Shown: piece after piece, positions 17,962 to 27,101 of the stretch
How the letters are laid out: each line of letters begins with the position of its first letter
Position numbering within the stretch: the first letter of the stretch is position 1
Assembly: GCA_026394015.1 (NCBI GenBank)
Contig: JAPKZA010000245.1
Span: forward strand, 15,051-79,050
DNA length: 64,000 nucleotides
Direction of reading: 5' to 3'
Origin: Acidobacteriota bacterium
GTDB taxonomy: Bacteria; Acidobacteriota; Terriglobia; Bryobacterales; Bryobacteraceae
The notes under the pieces: model-generated
What the model saw: only the letters and a program-made list of their open reading frames with translations
Database searches by the model: none
What the model was told of the DNA's origin: nothing
Made by a program: the position numbers and the translations under genes

Positions 17962-18100
17962 GAAGCGATAGATCCTTTCCACTCTGCGACTATTGGGGGA
18001 CGTGCATGAAGGCCGCCCGGTTTCGTTAGCAAAGGCAAAAAGAGAGAGACCTGACCTGAACACACAAAAACCCTATTGTTACGAGACGGGACACAGGGAA

Positions 18101-18124
18101 GCCGCAGCGCGTCAGCGCTGCGGC
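18101..18124 (-). terminator. Strong hairpin after the damaged RRM gene
   Basis: A perfect 10-bp stem, GCCGCAGCGC with GCGCTGCGGC around a GTCA loop. On the minus strand it is followed by TTCCCTG, without a clear U-run, so it may be a weak or Rho-assisted terminator for the RRM transcript upstream of bamA. Confidence 0.5.
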
Positions 18125-18147
18125 CACTACTTAACAAGCGAGCTGGA

Positions 18148-18392
18148 CTACCAGCGGTTGCCCTGACCGCCGCCACGACCGCCACCACCGCCGCCGCCGC
18201 CGCTCCGGCCGCGATAACCGCCGCCGCCGCCGCCCGCGCCACCGCGGTCTTCTTTCGGACGCGCTTCATTTACGTTAATGGCGCGGCCATCAAGGTACTC
18301 ACACGATCCACTGCGCCGAACTGCTCGAACAACGCGCGGAGATTCTGCTCGGTGGTATGAAAACTCAGGTTTCCTACGAAGATATTGGTCAT
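18148..18392 (-). pseudogene. RRM RNA-binding protein gene with internal deletion
   Basis: The gene starts well: ATG at 18392 with AAGGAAAG upstream, then MTNIFVGNLSFHTTEQNLRA and LFEQFGAVDRVS, a typical RNP2 half of a bacterial glycine-rich RRM protein. After that the frame runs into a stop at 18270. Reading the next frame from about 18297 gives LDGRAINVNEARPKED followed by a Gly-rich tail ending GGQGNRW and a stop at 18148-18150, which is exactly the C-terminal end of the same family. About 33-35 residues, including RNP1, are missing and the reading frame is shifted. This is a real deletion or an assembly fault. Confidence 0.75.
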
Positions 18393-18512
18393 TTTACTTT
18401 CCTTACTGATTTGCAGAGCGGCTGGTTGGGCAGGATCGAACGAAGGGGATGAACCGGACGCAACGACAGATGCTACAGATCTTAAAAATAGCACGACCGA
18501 GGCCTCTTCGGG

Positions 18513-20255
18513 TCAAAGGGAATCAATCTCTTCTTCAAGCTGCTGTTTTCGAACGAGCGAAGCATAGTATCCGTGGCGGGCCAAAAGCTCCTCCGATGTT
18601 CCAATCTCAGCGATTTCGCCCTTTTTGAGGACCACAATCCGGTCGGCATACCGCATCGTCGAGACCCGATGGGAAATTAACAAAGTTGTGCGCCCTTTCA
18701 TCACGGTACCGAGTCTTTCGAGGATCTCGGCTTCGGTGACCGTATCGACGCTGGAGAGCGCATCATCGAGAATTAGGATCCGGGGATCTCGCAGAATCGC
18801 GCGGGCGATCGCGGTGCGCTGCCTTTGGCCTCCGGATAGCGTGATGCCTCGCTCGCCGATCACGGTGACAAGGCCTTCCGGAAAGCCGGCGACGTCGGCG
18901 GTTAACCCGGCGATCTCTACGGCGCGCTCAATCGCGGCGTCGTCCGCCTGGGGAGAGCCGAGGGCGATGTTGTCGCGCAGGCTCATCGAGAACAGGAACG
19001 TCTCTTGGGGGACGATGCTGATCTGACGGCGGAGCAATTCCGGATCGTAGTCTCTCACATCCACCCCGTCGACCCACACGGCCCCCGCGGTCGGATCGAG
19101 CAGCCGAGGCACCATCTGCGTCAGTGACGTCTTGCCGGACCCCGTAGGCCCCACTACGGCGACCGTTTCACCAGCAGCGACGGTGAAACTCACCCCGGAG
19201 AGCGCGGGACCGGCTGCATATTCCAATCGCACGTCGGCGAAGACAATCCCGCCGGCGAGCGGCAGGGGTACGGGCGTGGGATCAGCAGGGGCGGCGATCG
19301 TTGGCGGAACGTTCAACATCTCGCGAATCCGACTCAAAGAAGCGGTTCCGCGCTGCATCAGGTTAATCACCCAGCCCATCGCGATCATCGGCCAAATCAG
19401 CATGCCAACGTAGGTCTGGAACATGACGAAGCTGCCGAGCGAGATTTTGCCGTCGAGTACCCGGAGGCCTCCCACCCAAAGAACGACGAGAAAGGTGATG
19501 CCGCTTAAGGCGTGGAGCAGGGGCTCAAAGACTCCCGTCGTGCGAACGAGATCCAGGTTTCGACGAATATAGTCCTGGTTGAGCTCTTCGAAACGAACCC
19601 GCTCGGCTTCGCCTTGTCCGTAGGCGCGCAGAAGTCGCATCCCGGCGACCGACTCCTGCACGCGGCCGGAAATGGTGGAAAAGACCCGCTGAATCTCTTC
19701 AAACCGCGCGTGAATGCGTTGGCCGTAGTAGACGACCAGAATGCTGATGACGGGTGCCGGGGCGAGTGCCGCGAGCGTCAGGACAGGGTCCACCGTCACC
19801 ATCACGCAGAAAGCGAGGAAGAAGGTGAGCATCGTTTCCGACCAATACATCAGGCCGGGACCGGCCATCATCCGGACGGCGTTCAGATCGTTCGTCGACC
19901 GCGCCATGATGTCGCCGGTCGGGAACTGGGCATAAAAATTCCGATTTACGAGGACCAGGTGAGCAAGAATATCGTTTCGGAGGTCGTACTCGAGGTCGCG
20001 GGAAACACCGATAATGATCAACCGTTTCCAATACTGAAAGAGTCCCTTGCCCAGGGCCAAGAGGAGGAGACCGCCGGCGATGAGCGCCGTGGCCGACCAC
20101 GGTTCGCCCGCGGTGATGGAGTCAATCCCCCGGCGAATCATCAGCGGCAGGGTCGCCCCGAAAAGCGCATTGAGGACCAGTGCCCCCAGGCCTAGGAGAA
20201 GTTGCTGGCGATGCCGGCCCAGATAGGGTCGTAAGAACCGAACCGCGTCGAGCAT
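18513..20255 (-). CDS. ABC exporter, MsbA/multidrug type (fused membrane and ATPase domains)
   Basis: A 580-residue half-transporter with an N-terminal six-helix membrane domain (residues about 15-310) and a C-terminal ATPase. The ATPase has Walker A GPTGSGKTS, signature LSGGQRQR, Walker B ILILDDALSSVD and a switch His in ISHR. It should work as a homodimer exporting lipids or drugs from the inner membrane. I use ATG 20255; the longer frame would overlap the upstream ydcF-like gene. The 4-base gap to that gene indicates co-transcription. The envelope setting suggests lipid or glycolipid export, but that is inference. Confidence 0.9.
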   Translation of the reverse strand: MLDAVRFLRPYLGRHRQQLLLGLGALVLNALFGATLPLMIRRGIDSITAGEPWSATALIAGGLLLLALGKGLFQYWKRLIIIGVSRDLEYDLRNDILAHLVLVNRNFYAQFPTGDIMARSTNDLNAVRMMAGPGLMYWSETMLTFFLAFCVMVTVDPVLTLAALAPAPVISILVVYYGQRIHARFEEIQRVFSTISGRVQESVAGMRLLRAYGQGEAERVRFEELNQDYIRRNLDLVRTTGVFEPLLHALSGITFLVVLWVGGLRVLDGKISLGSFVMFQTYVGMLIWPMIAMGWVINLMQRGTASLSRIREMLNVPPTIAAPADPTPVPLPLAGGIVFADVRLEYAAGPALSGVSFTVAAGETVAVVGPTGSGKTSLTQMVPRLLDPTAGAVWVDGVDVRDYDPELLRRQISIVPQETFLFSMSLRDNIALGSPQADDAAIERAVEIAGLTADVAGFPEGLVTVIGERGITLSGGQRQRTAIARAILRDPRILILDDALSSVDTVTEAEILERLGTVMKGRTTLLISHRVSTMRYADRIVVLKKGEIAEIGTSEELLARHGYYASLVRKQQLEEEIDSL

Positions 20256-20259
20256 CCGC

Positions 20260-20850
20260 TCAGAGCCCGATCCAAGCCGCGAGGGTTTTCGTCCACTCCA
20301 GGAAGAGATTCTTTTGGTCTTGACGCCGCCGCCACCAATCCTCGGGATGGAACTCTCTAGTCGGCGCGGCAACCATTACAATCGTTGGATCGGAGGCGAC
20401 CGCCCGCAGAATCTTCCCAGCCCGTCGGGTATGAAAATTGCTCGTGACAACGAGTACTTTCTTAAAGCCCAATCTCCGAAATTCCGGCATGTACTGCTCC
20501 GCTTCGTCGCGGGTGGAGGTGCAGTGGTTCGGCAAGGGCACAAAGGAAACATCCTTAAACCCATGTTTTTCGGCGAACTCAATCGCTAATTCGCTCTCGA
20601 AACGGTCGAAAACGCCGGCTGGACCGCTCACGTATACCTTTGGGGCGAAGCCCTGGCGGGCTAAAAGAGCAGCATGGGTAATGCGGTCGCCGAAGTGATC
20701 GCCGCCGAGGACGAAGATGGCGTCCGCGGCTTCCACAGGGTCCGTTTTCACGAGAAAGCTCGCGACCAAGGGCAGCCATTGCGCGTGCAGCAAAACCGCC
20801 GCGGCAAGCAGCACCCCTAGCCCCAGCCAGCGCCTAGCCGAGCGAATCAA
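20260..20850 (-). CDS. YdcF/SanA-like DUF218 protein
   Basis: A 196-residue protein with one N-terminal membrane anchor (about residues 9-30) and a DUF218 domain. Visible motifs are ADAIFVLGGD, KVYVSGPAG, STRDEAEQYMPEFR and VLVVTSNFHTRRA. ElyC/SanA/YdcF proteins of this family act in envelope integrity and undecaprenyl-linked precursor use, though the chemistry is not settled. It lies 3 bases after the PH-like gene and 4 bases before the ABC exporter, in an envelope operon. Confidence 0.85.
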   Translation of the reverse strand: MIRSARRWLGLGVLLAAAVLLHAQWLPLVASFLVKTDPVEAADAIFVLGGDHFGDRITHAALLARQGFAPKVYVSGPAGVFDRFESELAIEFAEKHGFKDVSFVPLPNHCTSTRDEAEQYMPEFRRLGFKKVLVVTSNFHTRRAGKILRAVASDPTIVMVAAPTREFHPEDWWRRRQDQKNLFLEWTKTLAAWIGL

Positions 20851-20853
20851 GCG

Positions 20854-21417
20854 TTATTTCTCGTCCTGCTGGCGCGTATCCAGGTGGCCGACAGTTTTCA
20901 GAAGTTGATACAGGCGCTCGACTTCCGCTTCGTCGTCGCTGCGCAACAACTGGGCCTTGGGAGCGACCGAAGGAGTTGTCGACCCTTCTACCGGAGGCAA
21001 AGAGTCGCCCCAGAACTGCCGGTAAGGGATCCCGTCTATGAGAGCTTCCTTAGCGTTCCGCCGCAAGTGTCGCAGCAAGGAATTCGAAGCGTCGAGATCG
21101 CCCGGAAACAAGATCAATATGCGCTCATCTCCTTGGAAAAGAGTGAGTTTAACCGCGAGGGGAGAGATCCAACCAGTGCGATCCACCCGGGCGACATTGG
21201 ACCACGAGATCGTCCGCTCACCGATGATCAGGACGTGTTCCTGGATCTCAATCGGGGGCCTAAAGGCCAGCACCAGCACCGCTATAGCACTGAGAAGAAA
21301 CAGAATAGACGCAACCAACGCGAACATCCATTCGGTCGCGAAGAGGCTCGAGATCACCGCCAGACCAGCAGCGATCAAGCCAGCCCACAAATACTGCTTC
21401 GAAGGCGTATAGCGCAT
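20854..21417 (-). CDS. Membrane protein with PH-like domain
   Basis: A 187-residue protein with two close N-terminal membrane helices (about residues 10-50), then a beta-rich segment IEIQEHVLIIGERTISWSNVARVDRTG that resembles a bacterial PH domain, and a charged C-terminal helix. The function is unknown; such proteins often sit in envelope operons. It is co-directional with ydcF-like and ABC exporter genes, with gaps of only 3-4 bases, and is separated from pgsA by about 50 bases that may hold a promoter. Confidence 0.65.
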   Translation of the reverse strand: MRYTPSKQYLWAGLIAAGLAVISSLFATEWMFALVASILFLLSAIAVLVLAFRPPIEIQEHVLIIGERTISWSNVARVDRTGWISPLAVKLTLFQGDERILILFPGDLDASNSLLRHLRRNAKEALIDGIPYRQFWGDSLPPVEGSTTPSVAPKAQLLRSDDEAEVERLYQLLKTVGHLDTRQQDEK

Positions 21418-21467
21418 AACGGAGACCTACTAATACTAGCCTATCTCCACCCCGCGCAGCCGTCAAT

Positions 21468-21986
21468 TCATTTCCACGCTTGGTACCCAAGATAAGCGTA
21501 CCGGACCCCACTTGTTACGATGCTCACCGCGCTAATGGCGAAAAACACGGTCGGGTGAAAGTTCAGCAGCACCGCGGCGACGGTACACATCAGCAGGAAC
21601 GTGTTGGCTTTTCCGAGGCGAGAGGGCGGGAAGTCTTTTTTCCCGGTCAGGCGAAACAGAACCGCCGCAGCCAGCAGAATCAATAGATCCCGGCCCAGCG
21701 CCATGGCCACCAGCCAGCCTGGCATCGCCCCTACGTAGAGCAGCGCGACGAAGCCACTACCCACCAGGACTTTATCCGCCAACGGGTCCATGATCGCGCC
21801 AAACCGCGACTCCAGCCGCCATCGGCGGGCCATCCACCCGTCGATGCTGTCCGTCACGGCGATCAGGAACGACACGAACAGCGCCGTGAGGAACCGGCGC
21901 TCCAGGATGAGCCACACCACGGGCACGGTGCCGATCAAGCGCAGAACCGTCAGGATGTTAGGAATCTGGCGAAACACTGCCTTCAA
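21468..21986 (-). CDS. pgsA: CDP-diacylglycerol-glycerol-3-phosphate phosphatidyltransferase
   Basis: A 172-residue membrane enzyme that makes phosphatidylglycerol phosphate from CDP-diacylglycerol and glycerol-3-phosphate. The complete CDP-alcohol phosphotransferase signature D-G-x2-A-R-x8-G-x3-D-x3-D is present (DGWMARRW to GAIMDPLAD), with NILTVLRLIGT near the N-terminus. The start is TTG 21986, three bases after the lpxC stop and with GAGG just upstream; GTG 21977 is an alternative. It follows lpxC, joining phospholipid and lipid A synthesis. Confidence 0.88.
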   Translation of the reverse strand: MKAVFRQIPNILTVLRLIGTVPVVWLILERRFLTALFVSFLIAVTDSIDGWMARRWRLESRFGAIMDPLADKVLVGSGFVALLYVGAMPGWLVAMALGRDLLILLAAAVLFRLTGKKDFPPSRLGKANTFLLMCTVAAVLLNFHPTVFFAISAVSIVTSGVRYAYLGYQAWK

Positions 21987-21989
21987 TCC

Positions 21990-22895
21990 TCAGCCGACGA
22001 GGGCGTGGGTGGCCCGGGAGGCCAACTGATCAAAAAAAATTGTTTCGTAAAGCGAGGCATCTTGCATGATCCGCGCGACGAGCGCGGCGTGCATCGCGTG
22101 GCCGGCCCGTTCCGCAATCACGTGACCCAACAACGGTCGCCCGATCAAAGCTAAATCCCCAATCAAATCGAGCACCTTGTGCCGACACGGCTCGTCGGAA
22201 AACCGTAAGCCACCTGGATTCAATACAGAAGCGCGATCAAAACACACCGCGTTCGTCAGGTCGGCTCCGCGGATCAGCCCCATGTTCCGCATTTGACCAA
22301 GTTCGTATTCGAAGCCGAACGTGCGGGCAGCAGCAACCTCTTTGGCATAGCGCGCCGGCGTCAACTCCATTTCCATCGACTGATGGCCAACCAAAGGATG
22401 GTCAAAATAGATCTCGCAGGAAAGATAAAACGAATCCGCCGGCAGGATGGAAATCCGCTTGTTTCCCTGCTCCACCGTGACGGGCTTCAAAATGCGGAGA
22501 TATTTACGGCGCTTTTTGTAGGTCTGCACTCCCGCTTGGGCCAACAGTTCGATGAACGGCTGACCGGAACCATCGAAAATCGGCACTTCGAGATTATCGA
22601 TATCAATATAAGCGTTATCGATCCCCATCGAATAAAGGACGCTGAGCAGGTGCTCGGTCGTCGAGATCAGCACCCCCTGCCGCATCAGGCTGGTGGCATA
22701 AGACACCCGCGCCACGTGCTTCCAACTCGCCGGCAATTCGAAGTTCGACAGGTCCGTTCGGCGGAAAACGATCCCCGTGCCGGCGGCGGCAGGCTGAATC
22801 GTAATACTGACCGGCACCCCGCTATGGAGGCCCACACCTTTCGCCGATACCGGCTGTGCAACGGAAGTTTCGAAGCGCAAACCGAAGAATACCAA
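21990..22895 (-). CDS. lpxC: UDP-3-O-acyl-N-acetylglucosamine deacetylase
   Basis: A 301-residue zinc amidase performing the committed step of lipid A synthesis. Family landmarks are all present: SAKGVGLHSG, zinc ligands H82 (STTEHLLS), H239 and D243 (CRHKVLDLIGD), and catalytic H266 (AGHAMH), matching E. coli numbering within three residues. The start is uncertain: TTG 22895 lies in a small palindrome (TACCATTTTTGGTA) and TTG 22880 is an alternative. The gene is divergent from polA. It shows that the organism makes lipopolysaccharide. Confidence 0.92.
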   Translation of the reverse strand: MVFFGLRFETSVAQPVSAKGVGLHSGVPVSITIQPAAAGTGIVFRRTDLSNFELPASWKHVARVSYATSLMRQGVLISTTEHLLSVLYSMGIDNAYIDIDNLEVPIFDGSGQPFIELLAQAGVQTYKKRRKYLRILKPVTVEQGNKRISILPADSFYLSCEIYFDHPLVGHQSMEMELTPARYAKEVAAARTFGFEYELGQMRNMGLIRGADLTNAVCFDRASVLNPGGLRFSDEPCRHKVLDLIGDLALIGRPLLGHVIAERAGHAMHAALVARIMQDASLYETIFFDQLASRATHALVG

Positions 22896-22935
22896 AAATG
22901 GTAATCAATTGAAAGTAAAATAGTTAGGACGTAAA

Positions 22936-22959
22936 ATGTGTGTCTTTTTATACACACGT
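22936..22959. promoter_or_regulatory. Inverted repeat in the lpxC-polA divergent gap
   Basis: GTGTGT and ACACAC (22938-22943 and 22952-22957) form a hairpin or dyad with an 8-base T-rich loop inside an AT-rich stretch. It could be an operator or part of a promoter. A TATCCT hexamer at 22983-22988, 8 bases before the polA ATG, is a possible -10. Confidence 0.3.
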
Positions 22960-22996
22960 GCGGTGAAGCGGACACATTGGAGTATCCTTGTAGGCG

Positions 22997-25483
22997 ATGC
23001 CGCGCCTCTTCCTCATCGACTCCTTCGGGTACATTTTTCGCGCCTATTATGCGCGGATGCGCATGAATACGCCGCCGATGCGCACCTCGGCCGGAGTCGC
23101 CACCGAAGCGGTGTTTATCTTCCACAACATGTTGAAGAAGCTCCGCGAGAAGCACCGGCCGGATTACCTCGCCGCCGTTTACGAATCGCTCGGCCCCACG
23201 TTTCGCGAAACGGAATTCCCTGCGTATAAGGCAACCCGGACAGAGACGCCGCCCGACCTGATCGCCCAGGTGCCGCTCGTCAAACGTTTGCTCGAAGCGC
23301 TCTCCATTCCGGTGCTCGAAGCCGCTGGTTTCGAGGCCGACGACGTCATCGGCACCCTCGCCAAGCGCGCCCAAGCCGCCGGGCTCGAAGTCATCATCGT
23401 CTCTTCCGATAAGGACATGCTCCAACTCGTCGGTCCGGGCGTCTCGATGCTCAACCCGGCCAAAGACGACACCTTATACGACCGGGATCTGGTGAAAGAA
23501 TTTATGGGAGTCTGGCCCGAGCAGGTGGCGGACTTGTTGGCGCTGAAGGGCGACGCCGTCGACAACATCCCGGGTGCCCCGGGCATTGGAGACAAGGGGG
23601 CCGTGGCGTTACTGGCCGAGTATGGGACCCTCGACTCCCTGCTCGCCGCCGGGCCGGGGCTGACGAAGAAAACCTACCGGGAGGCGCTGACGACGCATCG
23701 GGAACAGGTCGAGTTGTCGAAGCGGCTCGCTACGATTCACTGCGAAGTGCCCCTCGATATTTCGCTCGAGTCGCTCGCGCTGGCCGAACCGGACCGTGCC
23801 GCGCTCGAAGCCTTCTATCGCGAAATGGAATTTTTCACATTCCTGCGCGATCTCGGCCCCGCCCGCGAGCAGGTGGCCGAGGACTATGCGCCGATCACAG
23901 CGGAAGAGCTACCCGGTTGGGTGGGCGATGCCCCGGTCGGCCTCGCCCTGTTCGGCGGCCAACTCGGAATCGCCCGTGCCGCGGGCCAGGCTCGCACGTG
24001 CCCTGATTTCGCGTTCCTTCACTCCGCCACACCAAAGATCGCCCACGACACCAAGGCCATCTATGCCGCCGATCCGGAGGCGAAGGGTCTCACCCGCGAC
24101 CTGATGCTGGAAGCGTTCCTGCTCACCGCCGACTCCGGCAATTCGGCCTTTGATTCGCTCTGCGAGATTCATCTGCAACAGAAACCCGGCGCCCGCGCCG
24201 ATCAACGGGCCGACCTGACGCTACGCCTGGCCGAGAAACTAGGGCCGGAGCTCGACAAGATCAACGCCCGCGAAATCTACGAGTCGATCGACCTCCCTCT
24301 GGTGCCGGTGCTCGCCGCGATGGAACGCCTCGGCGTACTGATCGAACCGAACCAACTCGCCGTCATGTCCGGAAAGATGGAAACCGCCATCCAGGCGCTG
24401 ACCAAGGAGATTCACGGCCTCGCGGGTCGCGAGTTCAATATCAACTCGCCCCAACAACTGGGCAAAATCCTCTTCGAGGACTTGAACCTGCCCGCGCCTT
24501 CCAAGGGCGGGAAGAAGCAGATCTCCACCGCCGCCGATGTGCTCGAAAACCTGGCCCATCCCATCGCAGCCCAGGTTCTGGAATACCGTGGCCTCGTTAA
24601 ATTGAAGGGCACCTACGTCGACGCCTTGCCGGCGCTGATCCACCCGGAAAACGGCCGCGTGCACACGACGTTTCAGCAGACCGGGGCCGCCACCGGGCGC
24701 CTGTCCAGTTCGAACCCGAACCTGCAGAACATCCCCGTCCGGACGGAGCTTGGACGAGAGATCCGTGCCGCCTTCGTTCCGCCTCCCGGCTGGAAACTCG
24801 TCGTCGCCGATTACTCGCAAATCGAACTCCGGCTGCTGGCTCACATGTCCGGCGACGCGGTGCTCACCGACGCCTTCATGAATGGCGAAGACATTCACAC
24901 CCGCACCGCCGCCGAGGTCTTCGGCGTGAACGCGGCGTTCGTCACCCCGGAGATGCGCCGCGGCGCCAAAGCCGTCAATTTCGGAATCGTTTATGGCCAG
25001 ACGTCCTTTGGCCTCGCATCCGCTTTAGGGATCCCGAAGCACGAAGCCGAAAAGTACATCAAAGCCTACTTCGCCCGCTACTCTGGCGTGAAAACGTTCA
25101 TCGAAGCGACCATCGCCGAAGTCCGCGCGAAAGGCTACGCGGAGACGCTTTTCGGCCGTCGCCGACCGATTCCCGACATGGACAGCCGCAACCCCAACGC
25201 GCGTTCGTTCGCCGAGCGCACCGCGGTGAATACGCCCTTGCAAGGCTCGGCCGCCGACCTGATCAAGCTGGCCATGATCAAGATTCAAGCGCTGCTCGCC
25301 GAACAGAAACTCGCGTCCCGGATGATCCTACAGGTGCACGACGAACTGGTGTTCGAAGCGCCCGCTGACGAAGTGGAAACGCTGCAACGCATGGTGAAGC
25401 ATGAGATGGAATCGGTGCGGCAATTCGCGGTACCGCTTGTCGTCGACACCGGAGTGGGGGACAATTGGCGCGATGCGAAATAG
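22997..25483 (+). CDS. polA: DNA polymerase I
   Basis: An 828-residue repair and Okazaki-fragment polymerase. The N-terminal 5'-3' exonuclease/FEN domain is complete (FLIDSFGYIFRAYYA, FEADDVIGTLA, SSDKDMLQL, GDAVDNIPGAPGIG). The middle 3'-5' exonuclease region (about residues 295-400) is shortened and lacks the acidic residues, for example HDTKAIY where active enzymes have an N-x-x-F/Y-D type motif, so proofreading is probably lost as in Taq and Bacillus enzymes. Polymerase motifs A (VVADYSQIELRLLAHMSG), B (KAVNFGIVYGQT) and C (QVHDELVFEAP) are intact. Confidence 0.95.
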   Translation: MPRLFLIDSFGYIFRAYYARMRMNTPPMRTSAGVATEAVFIFHNMLKKLREKHRPDYLAAVYESLGPTFRETEFPAYKATRTETPPDLIAQVPLVKRLLEALSIPVLEAAGFEADDVIGTLAKRAQAAGLEVIIVSSDKDMLQLVGPGVSMLNPAKDDTLYDRDLVKEFMGVWPEQVADLLALKGDAVDNIPGAPGIGDKGAVALLAEYGTLDSLLAAGPGLTKKTYREALTTHREQVELSKRLATIHCEVPLDISLESLALAEPDRAALEAFYREMEFFTFLRDLGPAREQVAEDYAPITAEELPGWVGDAPVGLALFGGQLGIARAAGQARTCPDFAFLHSATPKIAHDTKAIYAADPEAKGLTRDLMLEAFLLTADSGNSAFDSLCEIHLQQKPGARADQRADLTLRLAEKLGPELDKINAREIYESIDLPLVPVLAAMERLGVLIEPNQLAVMSGKMETAIQALTKEIHGLAGREFNINSPQQLGKILFEDLNLPAPSKGGKKQISTAADVLENLAHPIAAQVLEYRGLVKLKGTYVDALPALIHPENGRVHTTFQQTGAATGRLSSSNPNLQNIPVRTELGREIRAAFVPPPGWKLVVADYSQIELRLLAHMSGDAVLTDAFMNGEDIHTRTAAEVFGVNAAFVTPEMRRGAKAVNFGIVYGQTSFGLASALGIPKHEAEKYIKAYFARYSGVKTFIEATIAEVRAKGYAETLFGRRRPIPDMDSRNPNARSFAERTAVNTPLQGSAADLIKLAMIKIQALLAEQKLASRMILQVHDELVFEAPADEVETLQRMVKHEMESVRQFAVPLVVDTGVGDNWRDAK

Positions 25484-26093
25484 CTGGCTAATTGCCCTCG
25501 TCCTCCTCTCCGCTTGCGGCCCCTCCAAGGTCGCCGAGAAGCCGAAAGCGCCCGTCCGCGCGCCGGATGAGTTCAAGGCGAAGTTTGAAACGTCGAAAGG
25601 CGACTTCACCGTTACCGTCAACCGAACCTGGGCCCCGATCGGCGCGGATCGTTTTTATGAGCTCGTCCAGGAAAAGTTTTTCGACGACCAGAAATTCTTC
25701 CGCGTCGTCCGCGGCTTCGTCGTCCAATGGGGCATTCATAAGGAGCCGAAAACGAACCGGCTCTGGTCCTCACGCGACATCGTCGACGACCCGGTGAAAG
25801 AGAAAAACGTGCGGGGAACCCTGACCTTTGCCACCCGCGGCCCGAACACCCGGTCGACCCAGCTTTTCTTCAATCTCCGGGACAATACCTCGCTCGATAG
25901 TCAAGGTTTCGCCCCCATTGGGAAGGTGACCGAAGGCCTTGAAGTGCTCGATCAGCTCAACTTCGTTTACGGCGACATCGCCCCGCTCGGCCCCGGGCCG
26001 GACCCGCGCCTGGCGCAGCAGGAAGGCAACGCATACTTTGACCGCACGTGGCCCCGGCTCGATTCCATCAAGCGCATCACCATCGTTCCGTAG
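25473..26093 (+). CDS. Cyclophilin-type peptidyl-prolyl isomerase lipoprotein
   Basis: A 206-residue protein with a lipoprotein signal (ALVLLSACG, lipobox LSAC), so probably anchored on the periplasmic side of a membrane. The cyclophilin core is clear: FFRVVRGFVVQWG, RGTLTFATRGPNTRSTQLFFN and FAPIGKVTEGLEVLD. It catalyses proline cis/trans isomerisation during folding. The start at 25473 overlaps the polA end by 11 bases; a longer frame starting at 25401 lies within polA and has no signal peptide. Confidence 0.9.
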   Translation: MRNSWLIALVLLSACGPSKVAEKPKAPVRAPDEFKAKFETSKGDFTVTVNRTWAPIGADRFYELVQEKFFDDQKFFRVVRGFVVQWGIHKEPKTNRLWSSRDIVDDPVKEKNVRGTLTFATRGPNTRSTQLFFNLRDNTSLDSQGFAPIGKVTEGLEVLDQLNFVYGDIAPLGPGPDPRLAQQEGNAYFDRTWPRLDSIKRITIVP

Positions 26094-26111
26094 CCCTGAT
26101 AGGATAAGCGC

Positions 26112-27080
26112 ATGGAACGTCGCGATTTTCTCAACGCAACCGCTGCCGCTTTCGGCACCTCCGTCACCGCACTCGCCGATGCCCCCATGCCCATGGCCAC
26201 TCTCGGCAAGTCCGGGCTTCGGGTCTCCCGCTTCACGCTCGGCGGCTATCACATGGCCGTCAAGGGCGAAGAGGAAGGGATCAAAATCATCCGCCGCGCG
26301 ATCGACCTCGGGGTCGTGATGTTCGACAGCGCGGCCAAGTATCACAACGGCAAGTCCGATGAGGTCTATGGCAAAGCGCTCACTGGCGGCCTTCGCAAGA
26401 AGATCCTGCTGATGTCGAAGGCGGAACTGCGCGACAAGAAATCCGCCATGGCGCAGCTCGAAACGACGCTGAAGCGCATGAACACCGACTACCTCGACCT
26501 GTGGTGCTGTCACGAAGTCGCGCGCATGGACGAGGTGGAAAAAATCTTCGGCCCCGGCGGGTCGCTCGAAGCCTTTGTCGAGGCGAAGAAAAGGGGCATG
26601 GTGAGGCATATCGGCTTTACCGGCCACCACGACCCCGAAGTGCATCAAGCGCTGCTCAAGGGCTTCGACGGCTGGGAGACGGTGCAGCATCCGGTGAACC
26701 TGATCGACCCCCATTACCTCAGCTTCATCAAGGACGTGTTGCCGAAGGTCCGCGCCAAGGGTCTCGGCCTGCTCGCGATGAAGTCGAACGCGATCGGCGA
26801 GATTACGAAAGCGAAAATCGCGACGATTCCCGAGTGCCTCCGCTACACCCTCAGCCACGACGTCGATACCCTCGTTAGCGGCGTCGAAACCGTCCAACAA
26901 CTCGAAGAGAACGTCCTGACCGTCAAGACGTTTCAAAAAATGAGCCGCGACGAAGTGTCGACGCTGCTCTCCCGCACGGCCAAAGGCCCCATCGGCTCCA
27001 AGATCGAACGGTACAAGAAACCCGAGAAGACCGCGATCCTGAATCACCTGACCCCACATCAAGATGGCGATCCGGCCTAG
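26112..27080 (+). CDS. Aldo/keto reductase with Tat-like leader
   Basis: A 322-residue TIM-barrel oxidoreductase. The leader MERRDFLNATAAAFGTS looks like a twin-arginine signal, common in acidobacterial and planctomycetal homologues. The catalytic tetrad is kept: D and Y in FDSAAKYHNGKSDE, K in LLMSKAEL and H in DLWCCHE. NADPH-dependent reduction of an aldehyde or ketone is expected; the substrate is unknown. A TAGGAT at 26100-26105 ends 6 bases before the ATG and could be either a -10 element or, via AGGA, a weak ribosome binding site. Confidence 0.88.
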   Translation: MERRDFLNATAAAFGTSVTALADAPMPMATLGKSGLRVSRFTLGGYHMAVKGEEEGIKIIRRAIDLGVVMFDSAAKYHNGKSDEVYGKALTGGLRKKILLMSKAELRDKKSAMAQLETTLKRMNTDYLDLWCCHEVARMDEVEKIFGPGGSLEAFVEAKKRGMVRHIGFTGHHDPEVHQALLKGFDGWETVQHPVNLIDPHYLSFIKDVLPKVRAKGLGLLAMKSNAIGEITKAKIATIPECLRYTLSHDVDTLVSGVETVQQLEENVLTVKTFQKMSRDEVSTLLSRTAKGPIGSKIERYKKPEKTAILNHLTPHQDGDPA

Positions 27081-27101
27081 TAATTGCATAGAGAAAGGGC
27101 G

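Noticed and set aside
17958-18269. 103-codon Ala/Val-rich minus-strand frame
   Set aside because: It is the wrong reading frame of the Gly-rich RRM tail and then of the bamA leader; the Ala/Val runs arise from GGC repeats read out of frame.
22896-22996. Possible dif or origin element in the AT-rich lpxC-polA gap
   Set aside because: The inverted repeat lacks the XerC/XerD arm pattern, and no DnaA boxes or neighbouring replication-origin genes are seen.
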